DNA of 46,491 nt from Acidimicrobiia bacterium UBA4744. GTDB lineage: Bacteria > Actinomycetota > Acidimicrobiia > Spongiisociales > UBA4744. Within the stretch, counting starts at the first letter, position 1, and every line of letters begins with the position of its first letter. The stretch spans positions 39,398 to 85,888 of the forward strand of contig DHIO01000046.1 of assembly GCA_002403855.1 (NCBI GenBank), given 5' to 3'. The notes below the pieces were generated by a model. It saw nothing but the letters and a program-made list of their open reading frames with translations. It had not been told where the DNA came from and made no database searches. Below, piece by piece: positions 25,971 through 34,909 of this stretch. A program made the position numbers and the translations under genes.

Positions 25971-26783
25971 TTACGTACGAACCACGCTCTTCCGTTGTCT
26001 GACCACGAGGATCACGGTGGCGACGATCACCACGACGGCGGCGAAAAGCTGGTTGGCCCGCATCCCCAAAATGATCGTGGCGTCGTCGGTACGAATGAAC
26101 TCCAGAGCGAACCTGGCCAGCCCGTACATGATGACATAGACCAGGAACAGGTTCCCCCGGCGCAGATCAAAACGTCGCTCGACCCACAGCACGACGGGAA
26201 TCACAACGAGAAGGTTCCAGAGGCTCTCGTAGAGAAAGACCGGATGGAAGGTGGCCGAGTCGGCGAACTCCGACGGCCGGGATCCTTCCTCGATTTCGAC
26301 CGCCCATGGGAGATCGGAGGGTGTGCCGAAGAGCTCTTGATTGAAGTAGTTGCCCCACCTGCCAATCGCCTGGGCCAGGGGGATACCGACTGCGGCCGCG
26401 TCGAGCATCATCAGCATGTCCCCCCCGTTCCGATGCACGAGCCAGACTCCCACGATGACTCCGGCGGTCAAGCCCCCGTAGAGGGCCAGGCCACCCTCCC
26501 AGATGGCGAACAGGTGCCAAAAGCCTCGATCCGTGATGTCGCCGAAACGCGGTGCCACATAGGCGATCCGGGCACCCAGGACGCCGGCGACCACCGCCCA
26601 TACCAGGAGCTTCTCGGCGATGGTGGCATCGCCGCCCATTCGACCGTACCGGCGGGTCGTCACAATGATCGCCGCCACCACCCCCAGTCCGATCATCAGC
26701 CCGTAGATATGGATGTCCAGGGGCCCGATCTTGATGACGTCGGTGGGAGGCAATGGGATGGAAGCGAGCAGCATTGCGCGCAA
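25971..26783 (-). CDS. lgt: Prolipoprotein diacylglyceryl transferase
   Basis: Lgt attaches diacylglycerol to the lipobox cysteine of prelipoproteins in the cytoplasmic membrane. The 270-residue protein has about seven membrane helices. It carries the Lgt signature AIGRWGNYFNQELFG, HPVFLYESLWNL, and the C-terminal GLARFALEFIRTDD. The window encodes at least one likely substrate, the serpin lipoprotein at 30.6-31.8 kb. It follows the small metallopeptidase gene by 40 bp on the same strand. Confidence 0.96.
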   Translation of the reverse strand: MRAMLLASIPLPPTDVIKIGPLDIHIYGLMIGLGVVAAIIVTTRRYGRMGGDATIAEKLLVWAVVAGVLGARIAYVAPRFGDITDRGFWHLFAIWEGGLALYGGLTAGVIVGVWLVHRNGGDMLMMLDAAAVGIPLAQAIGRWGNYFNQELFGTPSDLPWAVEIEEGSRPSEFADSATFHPVFLYESLWNLLVVIPVVLWVERRFDLRRGNLFLVYVIMYGLARFALEFIRTDDATIILGMRANQLFAAVVVIVATVILVVRQRKSVVRT

Positions 26784-26823
26784 ACGGTAATCGAGCGTGC
26801 GATTTGAGCAGAGGCAAATGTCC

Positions 26824-27234
26824 TCAGTCCGCCTCCGCAGGTCTCCTCAACTGGTCGACGATCTGGCGCGCTTCTACCTCGAGGGGGATGGCCCGGTATG
26901 CGTCTAGATGGGAGAGCCCGGTCAATCGTCCTCCTACGTACCCGGTGACGTACCTCCACAGGAAGCGCAAGGTGCGGGATTGCAGCCATTGGTGAACATG
27001 CACCAGTTCGTGGACGATCAGCGGACCCAGACCGGCCGGATCGGCGTTGAGGGCTTCGGCCCGGACGTAGATCGCGGTTCGGAGGGTCATAGCCGATATC
27101 TCGTTCCCCCACAACCGGGTCATCCAGATCGGCGCCGGCCGGATGGTGATCTGGTCGAGATCGAGGTTGGGAAGCGCCCCGGAGATCCGCGCCGGAGAGA
27201 TCCCGGAAGCGGTGAGGGCCGCCGCCGGGTTCAC
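26824..27234 (-). CDS. Small HExxH metallopeptidase-like protein
   Basis: A 136-residue protein with the zinc motif LIVHELVHVHQWLQSRTL near the middle. A later glutamate in IPLEVEARQI could be the third ligand. This is the arrangement of short DUF4157-type putative metallopeptidases, of unknown substrate. No signal peptide is visible. A GTG at 27234 overlaps the leuS TGA as GTGA, so it is translationally coupled to leuS; the longer open frame further upstream is only the shadow of leuS. Confidence 0.72.
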   Translation of the reverse strand: MNPAAALTASGISPARISGALPNLDLDQITIRPAPIWMTRLWGNEISAMTLRTAIYVRAEALNADPAGLGPLIVHELVHVHQWLQSRTLRFLWRYVTGYVGGRLTGLSHLDAYRAIPLEVEARQIVDQLRRPAEAD

Positions 27235-29993
27235 GCCACTACGATGTTGACGAGCTTCGGCGGTCGGGCGATGACTTTTCGGACGGTTTTTCCTTCCGTC
27301 CAGGACTGGATTCGCTCGGCAGCCAGCGCGGCCTCGATCGCATCGTCCTCGCTGATGTCCGGTGGAATGTCGACCCGGTCGCGCACCTTCCCGTTCACCT
27401 GGACCACCATGGTGACGGTCTCTTCGACCAGCAGGCCCGGATCCCACTGCGGCCAAGACTCGAGGTGGATGCTGCCGGCATGTCCCAGACCTTGCCACAG
27501 CTCCTCGGTGACGTGGGGCGCAATCGGAGCCAGCAGCTTCAGCAGGGTTTGCACCGCCTCGTCCCACGCTTCCCCACTCACCATCCCGGCGTGCAACGAC
27601 TCGTTCATCGTGTTGCGCAGCTTCATCAGCGCCGCAATACCCGTGTTCCACTTGAAAGCGACCATGTCGTGATCGACTTTCCGGACCGTCCGATGCACCG
27701 ATCGCCGAAGCGCCCGCGAAGCTTGAGCCGCCGTTTCGGCATCTGCCGTCGATTCGTACCGGGCCGTTCCCAGTTTCCAGACATCCTGGATGAACCGGTA
27801 TGAACCGAGTATCCCCTGGCTGTCCCAAGGGCCGCCCTTCTCCCAGTCGAATGCGAACATCAGATAGGTGCGAACGGTGTCCGCCCCGTAGCTCTCCACC
27901 AACTCGTCGGGATTGACGGTGTTCCCCTTGGATTTCGACATTCGCTCAACATCGAGGTGGTGGCGCAACTGCGACACGTCGTTGGTGCCGGCCACCAGCG
28001 GGATCTCGACCGATGCCGACTCGGGAACCTCAACCGTCACCAATCCGGTATCTGCCTTGATCTGGAGGAGGTTCTCGGTTCTGCGCATCAGCTCTCCCAC
28101 AATCATCCCGCCTTCCGGCCCTGCGGCTTCATCGACGCGCACCGTTGTCGCCACAACCCGGTTTCCCTGCTGCCGACCACTGACCACGAGCCGGTCGCCC
28201 CGGCGCTCTTCGCCCAGGATCTGACCCTGATTGCGCAACACGAGGAAAGGTTCGTCGAAGAGCCCGGTGGCCTCGCGACCGTGTTCCTTCATCAGTTCGG
28301 CTGCTCGAGCGAAAACACCCATGTCGCGCATCGCCTTGACGAAGAAGCGAGCGTACAAGAGATGCATGACGGCATGCTCTGCGCCGCCGGTGTAGACATC
28401 CACGGGCAACCAGTATGCGGCTTCCTCAGGATCAAAGGGACCGTCCCCATAGTGGGGAGACAAATAGCGGAACCAGTACCAGGATGAGCACATGAAGGTG
28501 TCCATCGTGTCGGTTTCGCGCCGAGCGGGCCGTCCGTGGGAGTCCGTCGTCTCGAAGAACGCCGGGGTAGTCGCCAAAGGGCTACGCCCTTCGAATTCGA
28601 CATCTTCCGGCAGGATGACCGGCAGTCTGTCGTCTGCGACGGGTTCCACGCCACCGTCGTTGCGATGGACCATCGGGATCGGTGCTCCCCAATACCGCTG
28701 GCGGGATATGAGCCAATCCCTGAGGCGGTAGTTGATCGCTTCGGACCCCAGGTCTTTCTGTTCGAGCCAATCGATCGTGGCGGCGATCGACGGGTTGGCC
28801 CGCCCCTTGGCTTCGGTAGTTTCGGTCCCGTCGATCGGTCCGCTGTTGATCATGCGGCCGGGGCCGACGTATGCCTCCTCCATTGCGTCTGCGGACGGTG
28901 CCTCGGCTCCGGATGGGTGGATCACCGGGACGATCTCGAGACCGAACTGACGGGCGAATTCAAAGTCACGCTGGTCGTGAGCCGGTACCGCCATGATGGC
29001 TCCGGTTCCGTAGGACAGGAGCACATAGTCGGCGATCCACACGGGAATCTGTTCTTGATTCACGGGGTTGGTGGCGTAGCCGCCGGTGAACACGCCGGTC
29101 TTCTCGCGTTCCGTCTCCATCCGTTCTAGTTCTGAACGGCCGGCGGCGATCGCCCGGTAGTCGTCGACGGCCTGCCGGTGCTCTTCGACTGTCAGCGAAT
29201 CAACCAGTGGATGCTCCGGGGCCAGCACCATGAAGGTCGCGCCCCACAACGTGTCGGGTCGGGTGGTGAATACGTCGATCTCGTCGCCGTGTTCGGTGAC
29301 GAACGAAACCTCGGCACCCTCCGATCGACCGATCCAGTTGGTCTGCATCGTCTTGATTGGCTCGGGCCAATCGAGTTGCTCGAACTCGAGCAACTCGTCC
29401 GCGTATTTGGTGATGGCGAAGAACCACTGCTCCATCAGCTTCTGCACGACCGGTTGACCGGTCCGCTCGTCCTTGCCGTCGATGACCTGCTCATTGGCCA
29501 GAACGGTCTGCAATGTCTCGGACCAGTTGACCATCGCCTTGTCGCGGTAGGCAATGCCGTGCTCGTACATCTTCTTGAAAAACCATTCGGTCCACTGGTA
29601 GTAGGAAGGGTCGCAACTCACCGCTTCTCGTTCCCAATCGAACATCGCCCCCATCGAACGGAGCTGCGAACGCATCCGCTCGATGTTCTCGTACGTCCAC
29701 TTGGCGGGATGGACGTTGCGCTGCACAGCCGCGTTTTCGGCCGGAAGCCCGAACGCGTCAAATCCCATCGGAAAGAGAACGTTGTATCCCTTCATACGCA
29801 TTACCCGTGCTCGCGCATCAGAAGGCGTCATTGCATACCAGTGGCCGATGTGAAAATCTCCGGACGGATAGGGCAGCATGGTGAGGGCGTAGTGCTTGGG
29901 CTTGGCCCAGTCCACCTTCGACCGGTAGAGGCCCTCGGCCTCCCAGCGGTCCTGCCACTTCCGTTCGATACTCTTGAAGTCGTAATTCGACAC
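27231..29993 (-). CDS. leuS: Leucyl-tRNA synthetase
   Basis: A 920-residue class I aminoacyl-tRNA synthetase. It starts with a GTG behind AGGAGG (7-nt spacing). The HIGH motif is in YPSGDFHIGHWYAMTPSD. The CP1 editing domain (about 220-420) contains FTTRPDTLWGATFMVLAPEHPL. The KMSKS motif is VERMSKSKGNTVNPDELVE near residue 680. Between them is an extra segment of about 100 residues (FLVLRNQGQILGEERRGDRL to the KMSKS loop), corresponding to the leucine-specific domain but rather long. The gene is followed by the coupled metallopeptidase-like gene. Confidence 0.97.
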   Translation of the reverse strand: MSNYDFKSIERKWQDRWEAEGLYRSKVDWAKPKHYALTMLPYPSGDFHIGHWYAMTPSDARARVMRMKGYNVLFPMGFDAFGLPAENAAVQRNVHPAKWTYENIERMRSQLRSMGAMFDWEREAVSCDPSYYQWTEWFFKKMYEHGIAYRDKAMVNWSETLQTVLANEQVIDGKDERTGQPVVQKLMEQWFFAITKYADELLEFEQLDWPEPIKTMQTNWIGRSEGAEVSFVTEHGDEIDVFTTRPDTLWGATFMVLAPEHPLVDSLTVEEHRQAVDDYRAIAAGRSELERMETEREKTGVFTGGYATNPVNQEQIPVWIADYVLLSYGTGAIMAVPAHDQRDFEFARQFGLEIVPVIHPSGAEAPSADAMEEAYVGPGRMINSGPIDGTETTEAKGRANPSIAATIDWLEQKDLGSEAINYRLRDWLISRQRYWGAPIPMVHRNDGGVEPVADDRLPVILPEDVEFEGRSPLATTPAFFETTDSHGRPARRETDTMDTFMCSSWYWFRYLSPHYGDGPFDPEEAAYWLPVDVYTGGAEHAVMHLLYARFFVKAMRDMGVFARAAELMKEHGREATGLFDEPFLVLRNQGQILGEERRGDRLVVSGRQQGNRVVATTVRVDEAAGPEGGMIVGELMRRTENLLQIKADTGLVTVEVPESASVEIPLVAGTNDVSQLRHHLDVERMSKSKGNTVNPDELVESYGADTVRTYLMFAFDWEKGGPWDSQGILGSYRFIQDVWKLGTARYESTADAETAAQASRALRRSVHRTVRKVDHDMVAFKWNTGIAALMKLRNTMNESLHAGMVSGEAWDEAVQTLLKLLAPIAPHVTEELWQGLGHAGSIHLESWPQWDPGLLVEETVTMVVQVNGKVRDRVDIPPDISEDDAIEAALAAERIQSWTEGKTVRKVIARPPKLVNIVVA

Positions 29994-30200
29994 TGCTTGC
30001 CTCCTGGAACGCCGCAGGGTACCAGCCGTGTACGGCCGGAAGGAGCCCTGTTGCAGTGGTCAGAAGAGGTCGCCACCCGACTCGTAGCTCCCGAAATCGA
30101 GCAGGCCTAGGTGAGCCGCGCCCCTCGTGGCGAGCACTCTCGGTGTCTACCATGTGCGCCATCCAACGGCCACCGTCCTTGGCCCGCTACCCTCCGGATC

Positions 30201-30560
30201 ATGCCCTGGCTTCTCCATCATGTCGGACTGGCCATCCCAACAGGCTCCGAGGACCGGGCGAGGGAGTTTTACGGCGAGGTCCTCGGCTGCGAAGAGCTAG
30301 CCAAACCGGCGAACCTCGCCGGCCGGGGCGGCGTCTGGTTCCGCTACGGAGGCGTCGAACTCCACTTGGGAATCGAAGATGATTACCGGCCGGCCCGTAG
30401 GGCCCACCCGGGGATTCTGGTCGGCGACCTCGATGAGCTGGAGGCGCGATTACACGCGGCTGGTTTTGAGGTCGAACCCGACTACCTCCTACCCGGGTAT
30501 CGGCGCATCTACGTGCACGACCCGTTCGGTAACCGACTCGAATTCTTGTCGGTGCTGTAA
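30201..30560 (+). CDS. VOC-family (glyoxalase-like) protein
   Basis: A 119-residue single-domain vicinal-oxygen-chelate protein. LHHVGLAIPTGSEDRAREFYGEVLGCEEL gives the first beta-alpha-beta unit, and RIYVHDPFGNRLEFL gives the second with the conserved metal-ligand glutamate. The reaction is unknown because the family covers glyoxalase, dioxygenase and antibiotic-resistance members. There is no recognisable Shine-Dalgarno sequence before the ATG, which suggests a leaderless transcript. Its TAA directly abuts the stop of the convergent serpin gene. Confidence 0.85.
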   Translation: MPWLLHHVGLAIPTGSEDRAREFYGEVLGCEELAKPANLAGRGGVWFRYGGVELHLGIEDDYRPARRAHPGILVGDLDELEARLHAAGFEVEPDYLLPGYRRIYVHDPFGNRLEFLSVL

Positions 30561-31844
30561 CTAGGCGCTCGGGTCCATCACCCTTCCGAGGAACAGCAGC
30601 GCTCCGGTCTCCAAGTCCCGCAACAGAAACAAGAAGGGCCGGTCGATGGTCAGTCGCACAGATTCCATCGGGGCAGCAGTGGCCCGCATCACTACGGCGG
30701 TGGCCGCGGCGGCCTCGGTTCCTTCTTCGTCCACCGCGATGTAGGCCTCGTGGATTACTTCGCTGATGAACAATCTCTCCTCGGTTGTCATCTTCGAGAA
30801 GTCGGCCAGCTCCGGATCAAGCGCAGTAGCCATGCCGAGCTCCCGAAGCGCCGGGTTGAGGCCGGCTTGGGTACGGAACTGGAACTTGGGCATGGTGAGG
30901 GCCACGTCGAGTGGAGCGAGCCGGGCATCCACTTCGGCGATGAGCCCATTGCCCAGGGCTGCCTCGACCTCGGCGAACTGGCCCTCGTCGGGAACGATCA
31001 CCAACATCCCCAGCTCGTTCCTCAGGTACGGCAACAGGACGGCCTGCCAGCCTGCACCGGACCCGTACGGGAACAGGGCCGATTGCACCATCAAGGGAGT
31101 GGTGACCGTTCCTCCGTCGGCCAGGACGAACGACCCTTCGTACGTGCTGTCCGGATCGAACTGAGAAGCCCAGGTTGCGTCCAGGTAGACGGCGTTGACA
31201 AGCACCAGACGTGTCATTGCCCCCAGGGCGCCGGCAGGAATGAGATCGGTGATCTTGTCATTGGTCTCGCCGGCGACCCACTCGTTGATGACTACCCGGG
31301 CTTCTTCGGCGGCACTCACGAAATCGACCAGCCGCATACCGGCCCCGTAGTTGACGGCCAGTATTTCGAGGAATGCCTGCTCGAACGTGACGCCCTGCTG
31401 GCCCCACAAGCTGTTGGCAGTGCTGACGAGTACGCCGTCGTCTTCCGGCCCTTCGAAGCTGCGCGAATCGAGGACGGCATCGAGTGCGTTGAACGCCTCA
31501 TGGAGAGCCTCGTCCTCGAGCTCGAAGTGGACAACACTCGCCATTTCGTCGGCGGTAGCTCCGTCCGCCCCGGCGTAGGTCATCGCCAGTGCCAGCACGA
31601 TGCTGGCCGGGGACAGAACGAGGTTCTCGTCTCCGGTGGCAAGCACTCCGTAGAGATCGGCTCCGAATCGTTCGAGTCCGGCCGCAGCCGCCGCCAGTTC
31701 GGCTTCGGTGGCCGAGGCGGAAGCCCGAGCGAGATCCGACATCGCCATGGTGGCTACGTCGGGAGTGGTCGTTGGCTCGGAGGTGCAGGCGGACATCACC
31801 AGCACCGTAGCGACTAGAAGAGCTACCAGAGCACGAGGTTTCAT
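30561..31844 (-). CDS. Serpin-family lipoprotein (predicted protease inhibitor)
   Basis: A 427-residue secreted serpin. The N-terminus is a lipoprotein signal peptide with lipobox LVMSAC, so the protein should be anchored on the outside of the membrane. Serpin core motifs are LVLSPASIVLALAMTYAGADG, LVLVNAVYLDATW, ISEVIHEAYIAVDEEGTEAAAAT and RPFLFLLRD. The hinge EEGTEAAAAT, with Thr at P14 and small residues P12-P9, is the kind found in inhibitory serpins. The loop after it (AVVMRATAAPMES) is rich in small residues, so P1 cannot be fixed confidently; elastase- or subtilisin-like targets would be plausible. ATG at 31844 follows GGAGG. It is divergent from the ABC exporter. Confidence 0.93.
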   Translation of the reverse strand: MKPRALVALLVATVLVMSACTSEPTTTPDVATMAMSDLARASASATEAELAAAAAGLERFGADLYGVLATGDENLVLSPASIVLALAMTYAGADGATADEMASVVHFELEDEALHEAFNALDAVLDSRSFEGPEDDGVLVSTANSLWGQQGVTFEQAFLEILAVNYGAGMRLVDFVSAAEEARVVINEWVAGETNDKITDLIPAGALGAMTRLVLVNAVYLDATWASQFDPDSTYEGSFVLADGGTVTTPLMVQSALFPYGSGAGWQAVLLPYLRNELGMLVIVPDEGQFAEVEAALGNGLIAEVDARLAPLDVALTMPKFQFRTQAGLNPALRELGMATALDPELADFSKMTTEERLFISEVIHEAYIAVDEEGTEAAAATAVVMRATAAPMESVRLTIDRPFLFLLRDLETGALLFLGRVMDPSA

Positions 31845-31861
31845 GTTGCCTCCGTTGGTCA

Positions 31862-31889
31862 CTATTAGGACGATCCGGAACCAGGGCAA
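31862..31889 (-). promoter_or_regulatory. Predicted serpin promoter
   Basis: On the minus strand TTGCCC (31889-31884) and TAATAG (31867-31862) are separated by 16 bp, about 18 bp before the serpin ATG and its GGAGG ribosome-binding site. Confidence 0.45.
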
Positions 31890-31954
31890 GTTCCCGCACG
31901 AGGCCGAATCCTCTCCAGACGGCTGGGCAGTGTCTCTACTAACCTGCCCGGTCC

Positions 31955-33748
31955 ATGTCGCCAACGCCTCCCCATGGACCACTTCGCCGCTTGTGGCGGT
32001 ATGCAACTCCGTTTCGCGGACAGATCGTGTTGGCATCGACATTCTCTGTGCTGAACAAGACCTTCGATCTCGCTCCACCACTCCTGATCGGGGCTGCAGT
32101 CGATGTCGTCGTCCAACGGGAGAACTCGTTCCTGGCCGGATTGGGATTTCCCGACACCAGGACTCAGTTGATCGTGCTGGCGGCTCTCACGTTCCTCATT
32201 TGGCTGCTCGAGTCCCTTTTCGAATACCTCCACTCAGTGGTGTGGCGAAATCTGGCCCAGAGCATCCAGCACGAGCTCCGTATCGACACCTACCGGCACG
32301 TACAGGATCTGGAACTTGCCTATTTTGAAGACCGTTCGACCGGCGGCCTGATGGCCGTGCTCAATGACGACGTCAACCAACTCGAGCGGTTTCTCGATGC
32401 GGGGGCCAACGACCTCCTCCAGGTCTCAACCACCGTGGTGCTGGTCGGGGCCATGTTCTTCGCTTTGGCCCCTTCCGTGGCGTGGATGTCTTTCCTCCCG
32501 GTTCCGTTCATACTCTGGGGATCGGTGCGGTTCCAGCGCAGGATCGCTCCGCGCTACGCCGCCGTGCGCGATCAAGCCGGCATGCTCAACGCACAACTCG
32601 CCAACAACCTGACGGGAATCGCCACCATCAAGAGCTTCACCGCCGAGGGCCGGGAAGTCGAGAGGATCCAGCGGGAGAGCCTGTTCTACCAGGAGGCCAA
32701 CCGAAAGGCGATCACGCTCAGTTCTGCTTTCTCCCCCCTCATCCGCGTCGTCATCCTGGTCGGGTTCACGGCCACATTGCTCGCCGGAGGGTTCCTCACC
32801 CTCGAGGGCAACCTGGCGGTGGGTGCCTACAGCGTCATGGTGTTCCTGACCCAGCGACTGCTCTGGCCCCTCACCCGATTAGGGCAGACGTTCGACCTCT
32901 ACCAGCGTGCTATGGCCTCCACCAATCGGATCCTCGACCTGCTCGACACGAAGCCGGGATTGCCGGACGGACCGGTCCCACTGCCCCGGAGCGAGGTCGA
33001 AGGACGGGTGGACTTCAATCGAGTGAGCTTCGGGTACCAGCCGGGCTTTCCGATCATCTGCGAGCTTTCCATCGGTATTCCGCCTGGATCGACCACCGCC
33101 ATCGTGGGAGCGACCGGAGCAGGCAAGACGACCCTCATCAAGCTCCTCCTGCGCTTCTACGACGTCACCGCCGGATCGCTGCAGCTCGACGGGCATGATC
33201 TGCGCGACCTCAGATTGAGAGATGTGCGAAGGGCCATCGGGTTGGTCAGCCAGGACGTCTATCTCTTTCACGGGACGGTTCGAGAGAACATCGCCTACGG
33301 CCGGCCGGAGGCGTCGACAGAAGAAATCGTCGCCGCCGCCCGGATCGCCGAGGCCCACGACTTCATCCTCGACCTACCCAACGGGTACGAGACGATCGTC
33401 GGCGAACGCGGACAGAAGCTCTCGGGCGGTCAGCGGCAACGGGTTTCAATCGCCCGCGCCGTGCTCGACAACCCCCCGGTTCTGGTGCTGGATGAGGCAA
33501 CATCGTCGGTCGACAACGAGACGGAAGCGGCCATACAGCGGTCGCTGGAGCGGATCACACGCGATCGGACCACGATCGTCATCGCCCACCGACTCTCGAC
33601 GATCCGCCACGCCGATCACATCTACGTGCTCGAGCGGGGCCGTCTGGCCGAGGAGGGACATCACGAAGACCTCCTGGCGAGTGAGGGGATCTACGCCGGA
33701 TTGTGGAAGGTCCAGACCGGGGAGGCGATCCCCTGGCATGTGACCTAG
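31955..33748 (+). CDS. ABC exporter, fused membrane and ATPase domains
   Basis: A 597-residue half-transporter of the MsbA/multidrug type that would work as a dimer. Residues about 20-310 are the six-helix type I exporter domain, with the typical coupling segment STGGLMAVLNDDVNQLERF. The ATPase domain has Walker A VGATGAGKTTLIKLL, Q-loop SQDVYLFHGTVRENIAYGRP, signature LSGGQRQRVSIARAVL, Walker B VLVLDEATSSVD and the switch histidine in IAHRLSTIRHAD. The substrate is unknown. A CTAACCT box sits about 12 bp before the ATG and no ribosome-binding site is evident, so it may be nearly leaderless. Its TAG shares the CTAG palindrome with the stop of the convergent methyltransferase. Confidence 0.95.
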   Translation: MSPTPPHGPLRRLWRYATPFRGQIVLASTFSVLNKTFDLAPPLLIGAAVDVVVQRENSFLAGLGFPDTRTQLIVLAALTFLIWLLESLFEYLHSVVWRNLAQSIQHELRIDTYRHVQDLELAYFEDRSTGGLMAVLNDDVNQLERFLDAGANDLLQVSTTVVLVGAMFFALAPSVAWMSFLPVPFILWGSVRFQRRIAPRYAAVRDQAGMLNAQLANNLTGIATIKSFTAEGREVERIQRESLFYQEANRKAITLSSAFSPLIRVVILVGFTATLLAGGFLTLEGNLAVGAYSVMVFLTQRLLWPLTRLGQTFDLYQRAMASTNRILDLLDTKPGLPDGPVPLPRSEVEGRVDFNRVSFGYQPGFPIICELSIGIPPGSTTAIVGATGAGKTTLIKLLLRFYDVTAGSLQLDGHDLRDLRLRDVRRAIGLVSQDVYLFHGTVRENIAYGRPEASTEEIVAAARIAEAHDFILDLPNGYETIVGERGQKLSGGQRQRVSIARAVLDNPPVLVLDEATSSVDNETEAAIQRSLERITRDRTTIVIAHRLSTIRHADHIYVLERGRLAEEGHHEDLLASEGIYAGLWKVQTGEAIPWHVT

Positions 33749-34345
33749 ACCCGGCTGAACGCGGCCCAGCGTTCGTCCCAAGATGGGTGACCGCAATCGG
33801 CGACCGGCCGATCCTCGATAACCTGAAAGTCGGGGCCGAGCGCCGCCGTCAATGCGGCCGTCTCCATTCCCCAAGGCGGGCCGCCGGAATCAAGATGTTT
33901 CCCCGCCGGAAAGACGATCGAGCAGACCAGGCCGCCCCTCCCGATGAGCCGGCGGGCCAGATCCCCGAAGGCCGGCCGATCCTCGGGATGCAGAGCACAG
34001 AAGAAAGTGTGATCAAAGATGAGGTCGTACTGCCGGTCGTCGACGAAGGTGAGGGCGTCCAACAAACCGATACCCAACGGGACCGGAACCACCAGTCACC
34101 AATGGTTCCAGTTCGGTGGCATAATCGACCGCCGTCACCTGCCAGCCCGCCTCGGCAAGGGCCTCGGCATCGTGTCCCAAGCCTGATCCGGGAACCAGTG
34201 CTCTTCTCCTCCCTCCCTCCACACCAAGCGAGGAGTCGTCCGCCAATCTCGCCACGAGTTCCGGATGCGGTCTGCCGAGGTCCCAGGGTGGTCGACCAAA
34301 CGCGTAGCGGATCGACCAATCCCGGCCGGTGGGTCTGCTACTCAT
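33745..34345 (-). pseudogene. TPMT-like SAM methyltransferase, frameshifted
   Basis: Two overlapping frames together give one thiopurine methyltransferase-type protein. The first frame, from ATG 34345, reads YAFGRPPWDLGRPHPELV, then RALVPGSGLGHDAEAL and GWQVTAVDYATE, the SAM-binding half. It then runs into unrelated sequence. The second frame resumes near 34090 with ALTFVDDRQYDLIFDHTFFCAL, GLVCSIVFPAG and GGPPWGMETAALTAALG, the C-terminal half. The shift falls between about 34060 and 34110. A few residues of the usual linker between the halves also seem to be missing. It could be a true pseudogene or a single-base sequence error. Confidence 0.75.
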
Positions 34346-34411
34346 CCGATCAGCGTAAACGGTCCGGGCGATTGCGAGTACTCTCATCGCACCACCGAGA
34401 GGAGCGTCAGC

Positions 34412-34897
34412 GTGGATCCCAGCGACATCAACGAAGTCACCTCAACCGCCGCCGTGCTGATCGGCCTCGACCTCCAGCTTCGCCGCCATCACTACCACAG
34501 TCCGGAGGAGGACTCCGACCAGATGGACCTGATCGAGCTGAGAGCCGTCACGAACCTGGAATGGGACGAGAAAGACGGCCTGTGGGCACAGCTCGACGAG
34601 CTGATCACGTTCGACGTAACTCCCAACGGTTCGTCGGTCTGCATCTACCTTGACGAAGAACCGGTGGTAACCCTGTGGAGAACGCCGGGCGGAGCCGACA
34701 CGCAGTGGCTGGCGGATTGGGAAGTCGACCTGACCCGGGCCGAGCAGCAACGCTTCTTCCGGCGAATCGCCGAGCTTGGCAAGGACAGCACCCGGCGAGT
34801 CATCGAGGCCGTCGACCGACTCCGCGCTGAGTCCAGCGAGCCCGAAGAGCGGGCCTTCGTTGCCTCAACCGTGAGGGAGTGGCTCTCACCGAGCTAG
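34412..34897 (+). CDS. Hypothetical protein, acidic, 161 residues
   Basis: I do not recognise this family. A GTG at 34412 is preceded by GAGGAG at a good distance and was taken as the start; the open frame further upstream has no credible start signal. The protein is acidic and soluble, with no membrane segment. The second half is helical and charged (ADWEVDLTRAEQQRFFRRIAELG, then a final SSEPEERAFVASTVREWL). It is convergent with the formate dehydrogenase operon, 12 bp away. Confidence 0.7.
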   Translation: MDPSDINEVTSTAAVLIGLDLQLRRHHYHSPEEDSDQMDLIELRAVTNLEWDEKDGLWAQLDELITFDVTPNGSSVCIYLDEEPVVTLWRTPGGADTQWLADWEVDLTRAEQQRFFRRIAELGKDSTRRVIEAVDRLRAESSEPEERAFVASTVREWLSPS

Positions 34898-34909
34898 GCG
34901 CAGCCTCGT

